A DNA stretch of 64,000 bases from Saccharomonospora sp. CUA-673 (GCF_001942305.1 NZ_MKKE01000012.1:28909-92908); one strand, 5' to 3'; shown: positions 27,122-37,373, numbered from the stretch's first letter. Translations and numbers: made by a program. The notes: generated from the sequence alone by a model not told the origin.

Positions 27122-27736
27122 GTGCCCCGGGAACGAGCAGCGACGGTGACGCAGGAGGTCCGCCGGAGCCGGATCATCGAGGCGGCGATCGACTGCCTGG
27201 CGCGCGACGGCTGGCACGGCACGACCCTCGGCGCGATCGCGCGGGAGGCGGGCATCAGCAGGAGCCTGATCTCCTACCACTTCGCCGGCCGCGACGACCT
27301 GCACCGCACGGTGCTCGAGGAGGTCGCCACCACGGTGTTCGGCACCGGTTCGGCCGAGGTCGAACGCGCCATCGACGCCGAGTCGACCGCGCGCGGCAAG
27401 CTGCAGGCCTACATCGCGGCCAACCTGCGCTTCATGGGCACCCACCGCCGCGAGATGGCCGCCCTGACCGAGCTGCTGCCGAACCTGCGCCGCGCCGACG
27501 GGACGCACCGCTACGCCGACGCGGACGAGGAACCGGTCATCGCGGGGACGGCCGCGTTGTTCGAGCACGGCGTCGCGACCGGCGAGTTCCGCACCCTCGA
27601 CGCCCGCATGACCGCCTACTCGCTCCGCCGGTGCATCGACGGAGCGGCCCGGAAGATCGTCGCCGACCCGGCGTTCGACATCGACCGCTACATCCACGAG
27701 CTCACGCGACTGTTCCTCGAAGGAGTCCGGGCATGA
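27122..27736 (+). CDS. TetR-family regulator of the adjacent ABC exporter
   Basis: A 204-residue TetR protein: helix-turn-helix (RSRIIEAAIDCLARDGWHGTTLGAIAREAGISRSLISYHF) and a C-terminal ligand domain of the BetI-like type. Start GTG 27122 has AGGGAGGT about 5 nt upstream, so the long frame from 27005, which covers the operator palindrome, is rejected. Its stop overlaps an ATG at 27733 by ATGA, and ABC transporter genes follow at once, so it most likely represses its own exporter operon. Confidence 0.87.
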   Translation: MPRERAATVTQEVRRSRIIEAAIDCLARDGWHGTTLGAIAREAGISRSLISYHFAGRDDLHRTVLEEVATTVFGTGSAEVERAIDAESTARGKLQAYIAANLRFMGTHRREMAALTELLPNLRRADGTHRYADADEEPVIAGTAALFEHGVATGEFRTLDARMTAYSLRRCIDGAARKIVADPAFDIDRYIHELTRLFLEGVRA

Positions 27737-27749
27737 CGACACGCCCGCG

Positions 27750-28481
27750 GTGACCCTGTCCGGCCTCACCAAACGCTTCGGCGACCACGTGGCCGTCGAC
27801 GCGCTCGACCTGACGGTCCCGGCCGGCACGTTCTACGGCCTCGTCGGCCCCAACGGCGCGGGCAAGTCGACCACGCTGTCGATGCTGTCCGGGCTGCTGG
27901 CCCCGGACGCCGGCACGGTCGAGGTCGCCGGGTTCGACGCCGCACGCGAACGGGAACGCGTCCTGGGCGCGCTCGGGATCATGATGGAGGGACTGTCCCT
28001 CCCCGAGCGGCTGACCGGCGCGGAACTGCTCGAGTACACCGCGCGGCTCCGCGGACTGGACGACGGCTGGCGCCGCAGGGCCGACGACCTGCTGGAGATC
28101 CTCGAACTGGACCGCACACCCTCGACGCTGGTCGTGGACTACTCCACCGGCATGCGGAAGAAGGTCGGCCTCGCGGTGGCGCTGCTGCACCGGCCGCGCG
28201 TGCTGGTGCTCGACGAGCCGTTCGAGGCGATCGATCCGGTGTCGGCACGGGCGATCGAGGACCTGCTGGAGCAGTACGTCGCCGGCGGCGGGACGGTCCT
28301 GTTGTCGAGCCACATCATGGACGTCGTCGAACGCACCTGCGAACGCGTCGCGCTCATCGCCGCCGGCCGGATCCTGCGCGAGGGCACCGTCGAGGAGGTC
28401 CGCGCGGGCGGCACGTTGAACGACACGTTCGTCGAGCTCGTCGGCACCGGTCCACGGCGACGTCTGGAGTGGCTCGCATGA
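27750..28481 (+). CDS. ABC transporter ATP-binding protein (exporter)
   Basis: A 243-residue ATPase of the multidrug/ABC-2 exporter class: Walker A GPNGAGKST, a variant signature YSTGMRKK, Walker B VLVLDEPFEAID and H-loop SSHIMD. The frame starts at GTG 27750. However, an ATG at 27733 overlaps the TetR stop in the usual coupled arrangement and would be in frame if one G were added near 27744 (giving MTTRPAVTLSGL), so the annotated start may reflect a sequencing indel. The permease follows with an ATGA overlap. Confidence 0.85.
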   Translation: MTLSGLTKRFGDHVAVDALDLTVPAGTFYGLVGPNGAGKSTTLSMLSGLLAPDAGTVEVAGFDAARERERVLGALGIMMEGLSLPERLTGAELLEYTARLRGLDDGWRRRADDLLEILELDRTPSTLVVDYSTGMRKKVGLAVALLHRPRVLVLDEPFEAIDPVSARAIEDLLEQYVAGGGTVLLSSHIMDVVERTCERVALIAAGRILREGTVEEVRAGGTLNDTFVELVGTGPRRRLEWLA

Positions 28482-30094
28482 GTACCGGCACGACGTTCGC
28501 CGCGCTGCGCTGGCGGATCATGCGGCACGGACCCCACGACGAGCGCGGTTTCGGCCTGGTCGCCGGTCTGGTCGCGGCGGCGGGCGTCATCACCGTCGCC
28601 GGACTCGCGAACGCCGGGGTGCTCCATCCGAGCTGGCTCGTGGTCGCCGTGTCCCTCGTCGGCGCGCTCTGGCTGCTGGGGCCGATCCTGCTGCCGGGGT
28701 CGCCGCCCGTGCTCGATCCGATGTGGTTCCGCACCCTCCCCTCCCCGCCGCGGCGCATCGCCAGGGACATGGCCGTGAGCGAACCGATCGGCGCCGGCAC
28801 CGTCGTCACTCTGGTGGCCCTGATCTCTCTGGTCGTGGTCGCGGCGCCGGCGGGTGCCGTGGCCGTGGCGGTCGCGGTCGTGGCCGCGCTCGCCCAGCTG
28901 CACTTCCTGTTGTGGCTCGGGCGGTGCGCCGCCGCCGGGGTGACGCGGCTCCTGCGGTCCCCGGTGGAGATGTGGCTGGCGGCCGCCCAGATGTCGGTAC
29001 TGCTCGCCGTGTCGTTCGCCGGTTGGGTGCCCGTCGCCGCGTTCGTGTTGCCGGACCTCGGTGCCGGCGGCACCGAGGTCGTGGTCCCGTCCACCGGTGC
29101 CGTGCCGGCCGGGGCCGAGGCCGTGCTGTTGGCCCTGCCGACGGGGTGGGGCATGGCCGCGGTGCACGCCGCGGTCTCGTCGGGGTCCGTCCTCGCCGTG
29201 GCCGCGCCGGTCGCCGGTCTGGTGGTGGGCGGATTCGTCCTGCGGGAACTCTGGGTGACCCTCACCGCGTACGCCCTGCGCACCCCGCCGGCCCGGATGC
29301 GCAGCAACATCACCGCGGGCCGGCGAGCACGCGGTGACGTTGCCGGTCGGGGCGGGCCGGTCGGCGCGGTGGTCGACCGCGAAGTGGCGACGTGGTTCCG
29401 CGATCCGCACCGCATGCTCGGCCTGGGCCACGCGTGGATGACGCCCGTGCTCATGGTCGGGCTGGTCGTGCCCACCTCGTGGTCGTGGGCCGCGCCGTTC
29501 GTCGGCGTCATGGCGGCGGTGCTGTGCGCGATGGTCGCCGTCAACACCTACTCGCTCGACGGCACCGCGCTGTGGCAGCTGCTGACGGTGCCCGGGGCGA
29601 TCCGCGCCGACGTCCACGGCAGGCAGCTCGCCTGGCTGGTGCTGTTCGGACTCCCGGTCGTGCTGGGCACGATCGCGTTGTGGCTGCTCACCGCTTCACC
29701 GCTCGGCGCCGTCGCATTCGGCATGACGCTCGCGGCGACCGGTGCCGCCGCGGGTGCCGCACCGCTGTTCAGCGCGCTCATGCCCACACCGGGGGCCGAC
29801 GCCAGGGACCGCGTGTCCACCGCCGACGCGGCGGGCAACCCTGCGGGCGGCCAGTGGACGATCCTCACCGCCGTCATCGCGGTGGCCCTCGTGCCCGCCG
29901 TGGGCCTCGGTGCCGCCGGCGTGACCGGCTGGGCGGCCCACCTCGTCGCCGGCGCGGCCGTCGGCGCCGCCGCACTGCTCGTCCTGCCCCGCATCACCCG
30001 GCGATACCTCGAACGGTCCGGGCAGGCGCTGCTGGCCGCGCTGGCCGCGGGCGACCTCACTCGCCTGCGGACGGCCCGGGCTACAGCGAGTTGA
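28478..30094 (+). CDS. ABC-type exporter permease
   Basis: A 538-residue polytopic membrane protein with about 12 hydrophobic helices spread over the whole length; the central cytoplasmic stretch (about 250-300) contains [17 protein letters not shown] 28478 overlaps the ATPase stop. No closer substrate family is recognisable. The TetR-ATPase-permease order suggests drug or lipid efflux induced by ligand. It overlaps the convergent pafA gene by 14 bp. Confidence 0.78.
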   Translation: MSTGTTFAALRWRIMRHGPHDERGFGLVAGLVAAAGVITVAGLANAGVLHPSWLVVAVSLVGALWLLGPILLPGSPPVLDPMWFRTLPSPPRRIARDMAVSEPIGAGTVVTLVALISLVVVAAPAGAVAVAVAVVAALAQLHFLLWLGRCAAAGVTRLLRSPVEMWLAAAQMSVLLAVSFAGWVPVAAFVLPDLGAGGTEVVVPSTGAVPAGAEAVLLALPTGWGMAAVHAAVSSGSVLAVAAPVAGLVVGGFVLRELWVTLTAYALRTPPARMRSNITAGRRARGDVAGRGGPVGAVVDREVATWFRDPHRMLGLGHAWMTPVLMVGLVVPTSWSWAAPFVGVMAAVLCAMVAVNTYSLDGTALWQLLTVPGAIRADVHGRQLAWLVLFGLPVVLGTIALWLLTASPLGAVAFGMTLAATGAAAGAAPLFSALMPTPGADARDRVSTADAAGNPAGGQWTILTAVIAVALVPAVGLGAAGVTGWAAHLVAGAAVGAAALLVLPRITRRYLERSGQALLAALAAGDLTRLRTARATAS

Positions 30095-31439
30095 TCAGCC
30101 GATCGACCCGTTCGTCGACCGACCGGAACGGGTCCTTGCACAGCACGGTGCGCTGGGCCTGGTCGTTGAGCTTGAGATGCACCCAGTCGACCGTGAAGTC
30201 CCGGCCGGCCTGCTGCGCCGCGGCGATGAAATCACCCCGCAGCTTGGCCCGGGTCGACTGTGGCGGCGTGTCCTTCGCCGCCTCGATCTCCCCGTCGTCG
30301 GTCACTCGCTGCACGAGCCCCTTGCGCTGCAGCAGGTCGAACACGCCGCGGCCCCGCCGGATGTCGTGGTAGGCCAGATCGAGCTGCGCCACCCGCGGAT
30401 CGGACAGGTCGAGGTTGTGCTTGGCGCGATAGCGCTCCACGAACCGGTGCTTGATGGCCCAGTCGATCTCGGTGTCGATCGACGAGAAGTCCTGCTGCTC
30501 GACCGCCTCCAGCGCCCGGCCCCACAGATCCACGACCTGCCGCATCAGCGGACCCGCATCGGTGGACTCGACGTGCTGCACGGCCCGGGCGTGGTACTCG
30601 CGCTGGATCTCCAACGCCGACGCCTCACGACCGCCCGCGAGCCGCACCTGCCGCCGACCGGTCAGGTCGTGGCTGATCTCCCGGATCGCGCGGATCGGGT
30701 TGTCCAGGCTGAAATCGCGGAACTGCACCCCCTGCTCGATCATCTCGAGCACCAGATGCGCCGCGCCGACCTTCAGCAACGTCGTCGGCTCGGCCATGTT
30801 CGAGTCGCCGACGATCACGTGCAGCCGGCGGTAGCGCTCGGCGTCGGCGTGCGGCTCGTCGCGCGTGTTGATGATCGGCCGGGAACGCGTGGTCGCGCTG
30901 GACACGCCCTCCCAGATGTGCTCGGCCCGCTGCGACAGGCAGTACACCGCCCCGCGCGGGGTCTGCAGCACCTTGCCCGCACCGCAGATCAACTGACGGG
31001 TCACCAGGAACGGCAACAACACGTCCGCGATCCGGGAGAATTCGCCCGCACGCGTCACCAGATAGTTCTCGTGACAACCGTACGAATTGCCCGCCGAGTC
31101 CGTGTTGTTCTTGAACAGATAGATGTCGCCGCCGATGCCCTCGTCGGCCAGCCTGCGCTCGGCGTCGACGAGCAGGTCCTCCAGGATCCGCTCCCCCGCC
31201 TTGTCGTGCGTGACGAGCTGGGCCAGATCGTCACACTCGGCCGTGGCGTACTCGGGGTGCGAGCCCACGTCCAGGTAGAGCCGGGAACCGTTGGACAGGA
31301 AGACGTTGGACGAGCGTCCCCACGACACGACACGTCGGAACAGATAACGCGCCACCTCGTCGGGCGAGAGCCTGCGCTGCCCGTGAAACGTGCAGGTGAC
31401 TCCGAACTCGGTTTCGATCCCAAAGATCCGCCGCTGCAT
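30081..31439 (-). CDS. pafA: Pup-protein ligase PafA
   Basis: A 452-residue ligase that joins the C-terminal Glu of Pup to substrate lysines using ATP. It belongs to the glutamine synthetase-like carboxylate-amine superfamily. Visible are GIETEFG (nucleotide/metal-binding Glu), [11 protein letters not shown] with the proposed base Asp57, [18 protein letters not shown] and NTRDEPHAD. The length equals that of the M. tuberculosis enzyme. It is separated from dop and prcBA by the PAP2-kinase fusion. A TACCCT box 6 nt before ATG 31439 suggests a leaderless mRNA. Confidence 0.97.
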   Translation of the reverse strand: MQRRIFGIETEFGVTCTFHGQRRLSPDEVARYLFRRVVSWGRSSNVFLSNGSRLYLDVGSHPEYATAECDDLAQLVTHDKAGERILEDLLVDAERRLADEGIGGDIYLFKNNTDSAGNSYGCHENYLVTRAGEFSRIADVLLPFLVTRQLICGAGKVLQTPRGAVYCLSQRAEHIWEGVSSATTRSRPIINTRDEPHADAERYRRLHVIVGDSNMAEPTTLLKVGAAHLVLEMIEQGVQFRDFSLDNPIRAIREISHDLTGRRQVRLAGGREASALEIQREYHARAVQHVESTDAGPLMRQVVDLWGRALEAVEQQDFSSIDTEIDWAIKHRFVERYRAKHNLDLSDPRVAQLDLAYHDIRRGRGVFDLLQRKGLVQRVTDDGEIEAAKDTPPQSTRAKLRGDFIAAAQQAGRDFTVDWVHLKLNDQAQRTVLCKDPFRSVDERVDRLINSL

Positions 31440-31445
31440 CCCTCA

Positions 31446-31451
31446 AGGGTA
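31446..31451 (-). promoter_or_regulatory. Predicted leaderless -10 box of pafA (TACCCT)
   Basis: On the minus strand TACCCT is followed by exactly 6 nt (TGAGGG) and then ATG 31439. There is no room for a leader, so transcription should begin at the start codon. Confidence 0.55.
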
Positions 31452-31533
31452 GGCGGTCGAACCGCGAAACTGGTGGATCAATCCGTGTGGGATTGGCGCT
31501 TCATGACGGCTACTTCAAACCGACTGGTGCAGC

Positions 31534-33075
31534 ATGTCCGCCATGCCACTGCACCCGCTGCGTCACCTGCTGCGCCGAAAAGGCCCGCTGGCCGAGGTCG
31601 GTCGCCGCGACCGGCACCTCATGACGCGCGCCGCCGCGCTGCCGCGCACCGCCGCCGATCGCGGCCTGATCGTGCTCACGCACTCCGCAGACAAGGCGCT
31701 GCTGTGGTGGGCGGTCGCGGGCCTGCTCGCCACCAGGAAGGGCGCGTACCGCCGCGGTGCACTGCGCGGCCTCGGCAGCGTCGGGATCGCCAGCCTCAGC
31801 GCGAGTTTCGTGGCCAAGGAACTCCTTCCCCGCCGCCGCCCCGCCTCGTCCCAGGTGCCCGAGCACCGCAGACTGCTGCGCCGTCCCACGTCGTCGTCCC
31901 TGCCGTCCGGCCATGCGGCATCGGCCGCCGCGTTCGTCACCGGCGTCGCACTCGAGGCACCCACCATGGGGCTGGCGCTGCTGCCCCTGGCCGCCGCCGT
32001 GTCCTACTCGCGGGTGCACACCGGCGCGCACTGGCCCAGCGACATCGGCGCCGGCGCCGGCATCGGCATCGGCGCCGCGCTGGTCACGCGCCGCTGGTGG
32101 CCCGTGCGCGACGACCGGCCCGGCCGTACCGCACACCGCGCGGAGGCGCCGCTCATGGTCGACGGCGAGGACATGCTCGCCATCGTCAACCCCAGTTCGG
32201 GCGACCCCGCCGACGATCCGACCCCCGAGGTCCGGTTCGCCTGGCCGAAGGCCGAGCTGCTCTTCCCCGACCGCGGCACCGACCTGCGCGCCCAGATCAC
32301 CGCCGAGATCGCCCGCCGCGGCGGGCGGGTCCGCGCGCTCGGCGTGTCCGGCGGTGACGGCACCGTCGCCGCGGTCGCCTCCGTCGCCGCAGACACCGGA
32401 CTCCCCCTGGCCCTGATCCCGTCCGGCACGCTCAACCACTTCGCCAGGGACATCGGCGTGCGCTCCATGCCGGACGCCGACCTGGCCACCGAACGCGGCG
32501 TGGCCGTCGGCATCGACCTGGGCGAGGTCCTCGTGGAAAGCGCCGTGCACGGCACAGCGGAACGGACCGCCGACGGCACGGAACGCCGCTGGTTCGTCAA
32601 CACCGCCAGCCTCGGCGGCTACCCCGAGATGGTGCGCCTGCGGGAGAAGATCCAGGAGCGGCACCCGAAGTGGCCCTCGGCCGTCGTCGCGATGATCCGC
32701 GTCCTGCGCAGGGCGAAACCGTTCCCAGTGCGACTCAACGGCAAGCGCGCCCTCGTGTGGATGGTGTTCGTCGGCAACGGCACCTACGCACCCAAGGGGT
32801 TCTGGCCCAACCGCAGGCCCGCCCTCGACACCGGCCTGCTCGACGTGCGCTACCTCCGCGCCGATGTGCCCTACTCGCGCGCCCGATTCGTCCTGTCGGT
32901 TATCACCAAGACCCTGCACGCCAGCCACGTCTACCGGCAGCGCGACCTACCCGAACTCGAGGTCCGTGTGCTCGACGGGCACCGCAGGCTCGCCTCCGAC
33001 GGCGAGGTGGGACCGCTCGGCCAGGTCTTCCGTTTCCGCTCCCGGCCGAGCGCCCTCACGATCTACCGCATCTGA
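31534..33075 (+). CDS. PAP2 phosphatase - diacylglycerol kinase fusion
   Basis: A 513-residue two-domain lipid enzyme. The first domain (about 1-190) is a membrane PAP2 phosphatase with the three signature motifs KELLPRRRP, PSGH and SRVHTGAHWPSD. The second (about 205-513) is a DAGK-type kinase with SGGDGTVAAVAS and IPSGTLNHFARD. The halves have opposing chemistries, dephosphorylating and phosphorylating lipids. Similar fusions are known in actinobacteria, but their net reaction is unclear. Lies between pafA and prcA, with its stop 13 bp from the convergent prcA stop. Confidence 0.88.
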   Translation: MSAMPLHPLRHLLRRKGPLAEVGRRDRHLMTRAAALPRTAADRGLIVLTHSADKALLWWAVAGLLATRKGAYRRGALRGLGSVGIASLSASFVAKELLPRRRPASSQVPEHRRLLRRPTSSSLPSGHAASAAAFVTGVALEAPTMGLALLPLAAAVSYSRVHTGAHWPSDIGAGAGIGIGAALVTRRWWPVRDDRPGRTAHRAEAPLMVDGEDMLAIVNPSSGDPADDPTPEVRFAWPKAELLFPDRGTDLRAQITAEIARRGGRVRALGVSGGDGTVAAVASVAADTGLPLALIPSGTLNHFARDIGVRSMPDADLATERGVAVGIDLGEVLVESAVHGTAERTADGTERRWFVNTASLGGYPEMVRLREKIQERHPKWPSAVVAMIRVLRRAKPFPVRLNGKRALVWMVFVGNGTYAPKGFWPNRRPALDTGLLDVRYLRADVPYSRARFVLSVITKTLHASHVYRQRDLPELEVRVLDGHRRLASDGEVGPLGQVFRFRSRPSALTIYRI

Positions 33076-33088
33076 ACCGGCGGAGCGA

Positions 33089-33922
33089 TCAGGACTCGTC
33101 GGAGGAACCCTCGCCCTTGTCGTCGCCCTTGTCGTCCTTGTCGTCGCTCGAGGCGTCGCTGTCGGAGGCCTCGGTCCGCGCCGGCAGCAACGCATCCAGC
33201 GCCGCACCCGTGATGCGCCGGAACTTGCGCCCCGGACGCTCCCGCTCCAACACGGCGACCTCGAGCTTGCTCGGCTCGGACTCGGCCGCACTCGACGAAC
33301 CGTTCCCGTTCGACGCCGCGCTGCCCGAACCGGCCGAACCACTACCGGAACCGGAGCTCGGCCGGAACGCCTCCGCCGCGACCCGCACCGCCTCGGCCAG
33401 GTCCATCCCGTCGGAGTACGTGTCCTTCAGCTTCGTGCTGATCGCGTCGGTCTGCCCGCCCATCACGACGAACCGCGACTCGTCGCCGATCGACCCGTCG
33501 TAGGTGAGCCGGTAGAGCTCGTCCTCCTCGGCACCGGAACCGACCTGCGCCACGCAGATCTCCACCTCGTACGGCTTGAGCTGCTCGGTGAAGATCGTGC
33601 TCAGCGTCTGGGCGTACACGTTCGCCAGGGCCCGCGCGCTCACATCGCGGCGGTCGTACTGGTAACCCTGCAGGTCGACGTGCCGGATCCCGCCGCGCCG
33701 CAGCGCCTCGAACTCGCTGTAGCGACCGACCGCGGCGAACCCGATCCGGTCGTAGATCTCCGAGACCTTGTGCAACGTCGGCGACGGGTTCTCCGCCACG
33801 AACAGGACCCCGCCCCGGTACTTGAGCACCACGACGCTCCGACCGCGCGCAATGCCCTTGCGCGCGAGCTCGGAACGCTCCCGCATCAACTGCTCGGGTG
33901 AGGCGTACAGCGGCATCGACAC
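33089..33922 (-). CDS. prcA: Proteasome alpha subunit
   Basis: A 277-residue alpha ring subunit of the 20S core particle. It begins with the gating segment [20 protein letters not shown], followed by [21 protein letters not shown] and [19 protein letters not shown]. The C-terminal half carries a Ser/Gly/Asn-rich insert (about residues 186-215) and an acidic Asp/Lys/Ser tail, both longer than in M. tuberculosis. GTG 33922 matches the family start. It follows prcB with a 77-bp gap. Confidence 0.97.
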   Translation of the reverse strand: MSMPLYASPEQLMRERSELARKGIARGRSVVVLKYRGGVLFVAENPSPTLHKVSEIYDRIGFAAVGRYSEFEALRRGGIRHVDLQGYQYDRRDVSARALANVYAQTLSTIFTEQLKPYEVEICVAQVGSGAEEDELYRLTYDGSIGDESRFVVMGGQTDAISTKLKDTYSDGMDLAEAVRVAAEAFRPSSGSGSGSAGSGSAASNGNGSSSAAESEPSKLEVAVLERERPGRKFRRITGAALDALLPARTEASDSDASSDDKDDKGDDKGEGSSDES

Positions 33923-33999
33923 TTGCGTTGGCTCCGCTCTGCTCGGGGTTTGTCGGGCTGGGAAAGGACAACCGACCCGTCGGGGTCAGCGTCGGCGAC

Positions 34000-34860
34000 T
34001 CAGCTGCGCCACTCGGCCTGCGCGGCGCGGTCGGCGACCACGGACTCCGCGATGGTCGAGGTCTCCTCCTTGGGCAACTGCACCGCACCGTGCTCGGCCG
34101 TGATCGTCACGACGGTCGGATAGATCTTCCGCGCGACGTCCGGACCACCCGTGGCGGTGTCGTCGTCGGCCGCGTCGTAGAGCGACTCGATCGCCGCCCG
34201 CACCGCGGCGTCCTGATCGGCCTCCGGGTCGTACAGCTTCTTCAGCGCCGACTTCGCGAACACCGAACCCGAGCCGATCGCGTGGAAGCCGGCGTTCTCC
34301 TCGTAACGACCGCCGGTCACGTCGAACGACACGATGCGGCCCGCCCGCTTCGGGTCGGTGGCCTCGATGTCGTAGCCGACGAACAGCGGCACCACGGCCA
34401 GCCCCGCCAGCGCCGCGTCGAGATTGCCGCGGACCATCGTGGCGAGCTTGTTCGACTTGCCGTCCAACGACAGCGAGACGCCCTCGATCTTCTCGTAGTG
34501 CGCCAACTCCACCGTGTACAACCGGACGAGTTCCAGCGCGATCCCCGCCGTGCCCGCGATGCCCACCGCGGAGTAGGCGTCGGTCACGTAGACCTTGTCC
34601 ATGTCCCGGGTGGCGATCAGGTTCCCGCTCGTGGCGCGGCGGTCACCGGCGATCAGCACGCCGCCGTTGAACGTCGACGCCACGATCGTCGTGCCGTGCG
34701 GCGCGTCCAGGTCGGCACCGGAGCCGACCATGCCCGCGGACCGCGTGCTCGGCAGCAGATCCGGCGCCTCGGCCCGCAGGAAGTCGCTGAAGGACGACGT
34801 CGTCGATGACAGGTAGGCGGAAGGCAACGCGTAGCCCGAGTTGTGCGCAGTGTGTTCCAT
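34000..34860 (-). CDS. prcB: Proteasome beta subunit
   Basis: A 286-residue proteolytic subunit with a 56-residue propeptide removed during assembly. Cleavage before Thr57 in HGTTIVAS exposes the N-terminal threonine nucleophile. The Lys33-equivalent lies in [10 protein letters not shown], and the Asp/Ser support residues in the [12 protein letters not shown] region. Mature subunits form the two inner heptameric rings. It lies between pup and prcA in one operon. Confidence 0.97.
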   Translation of the reverse strand: MEHTAHNSGYALPSAYLSSTTSSFSDFLRAEAPDLLPSTRSAGMVGSGADLDAPHGTTIVASTFNGGVLIAGDRRATSGNLIATRDMDKVYVTDAYSAVGIAGTAGIALELVRLYTVELAHYEKIEGVSLSLDGKSNKLATMVRGNLDAALAGLAVVPLFVGYDIEATDPKRAGRIVSFDVTGGRYEENAGFHAIGSGSVFAKSALKKLYDPEADQDAAVRAAIESLYDAADDDTATGGPDVARKIYPTVVTITAEHGAVQLPKEETSTIAESVVADRAAQAEWRS

Positions 34861-34953
34861 GCGTGCTCGTAGTTCCCATCGACGAAGGGGACGGTATCGA
34901 AGAGTTGATCAACCGCAGTGGTGATCAACGAGGGTAGGACACGGCCGGGGGCC

Positions 34954-35148
34954 TCACTCGCCGCCCTTTTGCACATAGGCGCGCACGAAGTCCTCGGCGT
35001 TCTCCTCCAGCACGTCGTCGATCTCGTCCAGGATCGTGTCGACGTCCTCGCCCATCTGCTCGCGGCGTTCCTGACCGGCCGGGGCGGCGCCGTCGGCCTC
35101 GTCCTCGGAGTCGCCGCCGCCGTGCTTCTCGATCTTCTCCTGAGCCAT
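34954..35148 (-). CDS. pup: Prokaryotic ubiquitin-like protein Pup
   Basis: A 64-residue, largely disordered tag protein with the central proteasome-binding helix (VDTILDEIDDVLEENAEDFVRAY) and the conserved end VQKGGE. It ends in Glu, not Gln as in M. tuberculosis, so it can be ligated by PafA without prior deamidation by Dop. ATG 35148 (MAQEKIEKHGGG) is the family start; a frame running to 35187 adds unsupported residues. It sits between dop and prcB. Confidence 0.97.
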   Translation of the reverse strand: MAQEKIEKHGGGDSEDEADGAAPAGQERREQMGEDVDTILDEIDDVLEENAEDFVRAYVQKGGE

Positions 35149-35254
35149 TGTCGCCTCCCGGTGTGACCGATGAGCTCCTGCGCCCAAGCCTACCCAGTGC
35201 CGGGCCGATTCGGGATGACCTCCGACCGAGTGGTGATCTTCGGCGCGCCCGCCG

Positions 35255-36757
35255 CTACTCCGATCCGGTCAGGGCCTCGACCAGTTCCTCGGCGGTCTCC
35301 GCACGGTCCAGCAACGCTCCGACGTGCGCTTTCGTCCCGCGCAGCGGCTCGAGCGTCGGAATCCGCACCAGCGACTCCCTGCCGACGTCGAAGATGACCG
35401 AATCCCACGATGCGGCCGCGATCGAGCTGGCGTACTTCTCCAACGTCCGACCACGGAAGTAGGCGCGCGTGTCCGACGGCGGCGTCGTCACGGCCTCCTC
35501 GACCTCCTGCTCGGTGACCAGCCGCTTCATCGAACCGCGCGTCACCAGCCGGTTGTAGAGGCCCTTGTCGAGGCGCACGTCGGAGTACTGCAGGTCGACC
35601 AGGTGCAACCGCGGCGCCGCCCAGCCGAGCTGGTCGCGTTCGCGATAGGCGTTCACCAGGCGCAGCTTCGCCGGCCAGTCGAGGCGGTCCGCGGCGTCCA
35701 TCGGGTCGTCGGCCAGGGTGTCCAGCACCTCGCCCCACACGCGCAGCACCTCCTTGGCCTGCTCGTCGCCGCCCTCGCGCTCGAGGTGCGCCGCCGCCAT
35801 CTCGTGATAGGCGTACTGCAGGTCCAGACCCGTGTACTTGCGCCCGCCCGCGACGTCCACCGTCGTCTTGAGCGTCGGGTCGTGGCTGATCTCGTGCACC
35901 GCACGCACCGGCTCGTCCAGCTTGAGGTGGTCGAACCGCGTCCCCGCCTCGATCATGTCGAGCACCAGGGCCGTCGTACCGACCTTCAGGTACGTCGAGT
36001 ACTCGGCGAGGTTCGCGTCGCCGATGATCACGTGCAGCCGGCGGTACTTGTCCGCGTCGGCGTGCGGTTCGTCGCGGGTGTTGATGATGCCGCGCTTGAG
36101 CGTCGTCTCGAGGCCCACCTCGACCTCGATGTAGTCCGAGCGCTGCGAGAGCTGGAACCCCGGCTCCTCGCCCTGCGGACCGAGCCCCACGCGCCCCGAG
36201 CCCGTCACGACCTGACGGGACACGAAGAACGGCGTCAGACCCGTGATGACCGACGTGAACGGCGTCGCCCGGTCCATCAGGTAGTTCTCGTGGGTGCCGT
36301 AGCTGGCGCCCTTGCCGTCGACGTTGTTCTTGTACAGCTGCAGCTGGGGCTGACCGGGAACCGTCGCGGCCCGCCGCGCCGCCTGCTCCATGACCCGTTC
36401 GCCCGCCTTGTCCCAGATGACCGCATCACGCGGGTTCGTCACCTCGGGGGCCGAATACTCGGGGTGCGCGTGGTCGACGTACAACCGCGCCCCGTTGGTC
36501 AGGATCACGTTGGCCGCGCCGAGGTCCTCGACGTCGTTGTCCTGGGTGGGCTGACTCGGCCCGGTCAGGTCGAAGCCGCGCGCGTCGCGCAAGGGCGACT
36601 CGACCTCGTAGTCCCACCGCGCCCGGCGCGCCCGTGGGATGTCGGCCGCCGCCGCGTAGGCCAGCACCACCTGGGTCGAGGTCAGCACCGGGTTGGCGGT
36701 GGCATCCCCCGGGACCGCGATCCCGTACTCCACCTCTGTTCCCATGATCCGCCGCAT
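35255..36757 (-). CDS. dop: Depupylase/deamidase Dop
   Basis: A 500-residue paralog of PafA that removes Pup from substrates, and in other species deamidates Pup-Gln. Conserved: GTEVEYGI, the nucleophile/base region [35 protein letters not shown], and [19 protein letters not shown]. The loop after [15 protein letters not shown] matches the Dop-specific loop missing in PafA. Because Pup here ends in Glu, the deamidase step should be unnecessary and depupylation its main role. TAGGGT 6 nt before ATG 36757 suggests a leaderless transcript; dop heads the dop-pup-prcB-prcA run. Confidence 0.96.
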   Translation of the reverse strand: MRRIMGTEVEYGIAVPGDATANPVLTSTQVVLAYAAAADIPRARRARWDYEVESPLRDARGFDLTGPSQPTQDNDVEDLGAANVILTNGARLYVDHAHPEYSAPEVTNPRDAVIWDKAGERVMEQAARRAATVPGQPQLQLYKNNVDGKGASYGTHENYLMDRATPFTSVITGLTPFFVSRQVVTGSGRVGLGPQGEEPGFQLSQRSDYIEVEVGLETTLKRGIINTRDEPHADADKYRRLHVIIGDANLAEYSTYLKVGTTALVLDMIEAGTRFDHLKLDEPVRAVHEISHDPTLKTTVDVAGGRKYTGLDLQYAYHEMAAAHLEREGGDEQAKEVLRVWGEVLDTLADDPMDAADRLDWPAKLRLVNAYRERDQLGWAAPRLHLVDLQYSDVRLDKGLYNRLVTRGSMKRLVTEQEVEEAVTTPPSDTRAYFRGRTLEKYASSIAAASWDSVIFDVGRESLVRIPTLEPLRGTKAHVGALLDRAETAEELVEALTGSE

Positions 36758-36763
36758 GCCACC

Positions 36764-36769
36764 ACCCTA
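36764..36769 (-). promoter_or_regulatory. Predicted leaderless -10 box of dop (TAGGGT)
   Basis: Minus-strand TAGGGT is followed by 6 nt (GGTGGC) and ATG 36757. This is the same geometry as at pafA, the PAC2 gene and the M50 gene. Confidence 0.55.
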
Positions 36770-36794
36770 CGGCCACTCGTGCCAGGATCACTCC

Positions 36795-37304
36795 GTGGGC
36801 GGTGACGAGCGGGTTGCGATCTACGACGACCATGGAACCGTTGTCGGCTCCACGACCAGGGCCGATGTGCGCTCCCGCGGTCTCTGGCACGGCGCGGCCG
36901 TCGTGCTGGTGCGTTCGGGTGACGGCGAGTCGGTCTACGTGCACCGGCGCACCGACACCAAGGACGTCTACCCCTCGGCGCTGGACTGCTGGGCCGGCGG
37001 CGTGATCGCCGAGGGCGAGACCCCGGACGACTGCGCCCGGCGCGAACTCTGCGAGGAGCTCGGCATCCGCGGCGTGACCCCGGTGCCGCTGTTCGGCTGG
37101 GCGTTCGAGCAAGGCACGGTGCGCTGCCACAACTTCACGTACGAGGTCCGCTGGGACGGGCCCGTGGTGCACCAGGCGGAGGAGGTCGCCGACGGCTGGT
37201 GGATGCCCCTCGACGACCTGCGCACGCTCCTCGAGGTCGACGACGGCACGTTCGTCCCCGACGGCCGCCTCGGCACCCTCGAATGGTTCCGCCGCTACCG
37301 CTGA
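36795..37304 (+). CDS. NUDIX hydrolase
   Basis: A 169-residue NUDIX enzyme with a complete catalytic box from GGVIAEGET to REL-CEELGI (about residues 72-95), whose Glu residues bind Mg2+. The segment VYVHRRTDTKDVYPSALDCWAGG resembles the YfcD/isopentenyl-diphosphate-isomerase-like branch, so a nucleoside- or prenyl-diphosphate substrate is possible. Start GTG 36795 lies just before the conserved region. It is divergent from dop by 37 bp. Confidence 0.85.
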   Translation: MGGDERVAIYDDHGTVVGSTTRADVRSRGLWHGAAVVLVRSGDGESVYVHRRTDTKDVYPSALDCWAGGVIAEGETPDDCARRELCEELGIRGVTPVPLFGWAFEQGTVRCHNFTYEVRWDGPVVHQAEEVADGWWMPLDDLRTLLEVDDGTFVPDGRLGTLEWFRRYR

Positions 37305-37314
37305 CCCCGCGATA

Positions 37315-37366
37315 AAGCTCCCAAGGGCTATGTCGTGTGACGCGACCATAGGGCCCTTGGGAGCTT
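37315..37366. terminator. 14-bp-stem hairpin between convergent genes (repeat relative C)
   Basis: AAGCTCCCAAGGGC (37315-37328) and GCCCTTGGGAGCTT (37353-37366) are exact complements around a 24-base loop. The loop itself nearly pairs (TATGTCG with CGACCATA) and holds the ATGGTCGCGT core of the dispersed repeat found at 23803 and 24645. It lies between the NUDIX stop and the convergent lipoprotein stop, and would terminate both. Confidence 0.75.
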
Positions 37367-37373
37367 GTGAGGG

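Noticed and set aside
33923..33999. An extra gene between prcB and prcA
   Set aside because: The 77-bp gap has no open frame with a start site and only separates the two subunit genes.
35149..35187. Longer Pup beginning at 35187
   Set aside because: The family start MAQEK at 35148 is clear, and the 13 extra residues have no counterpart in known Pup proteins.
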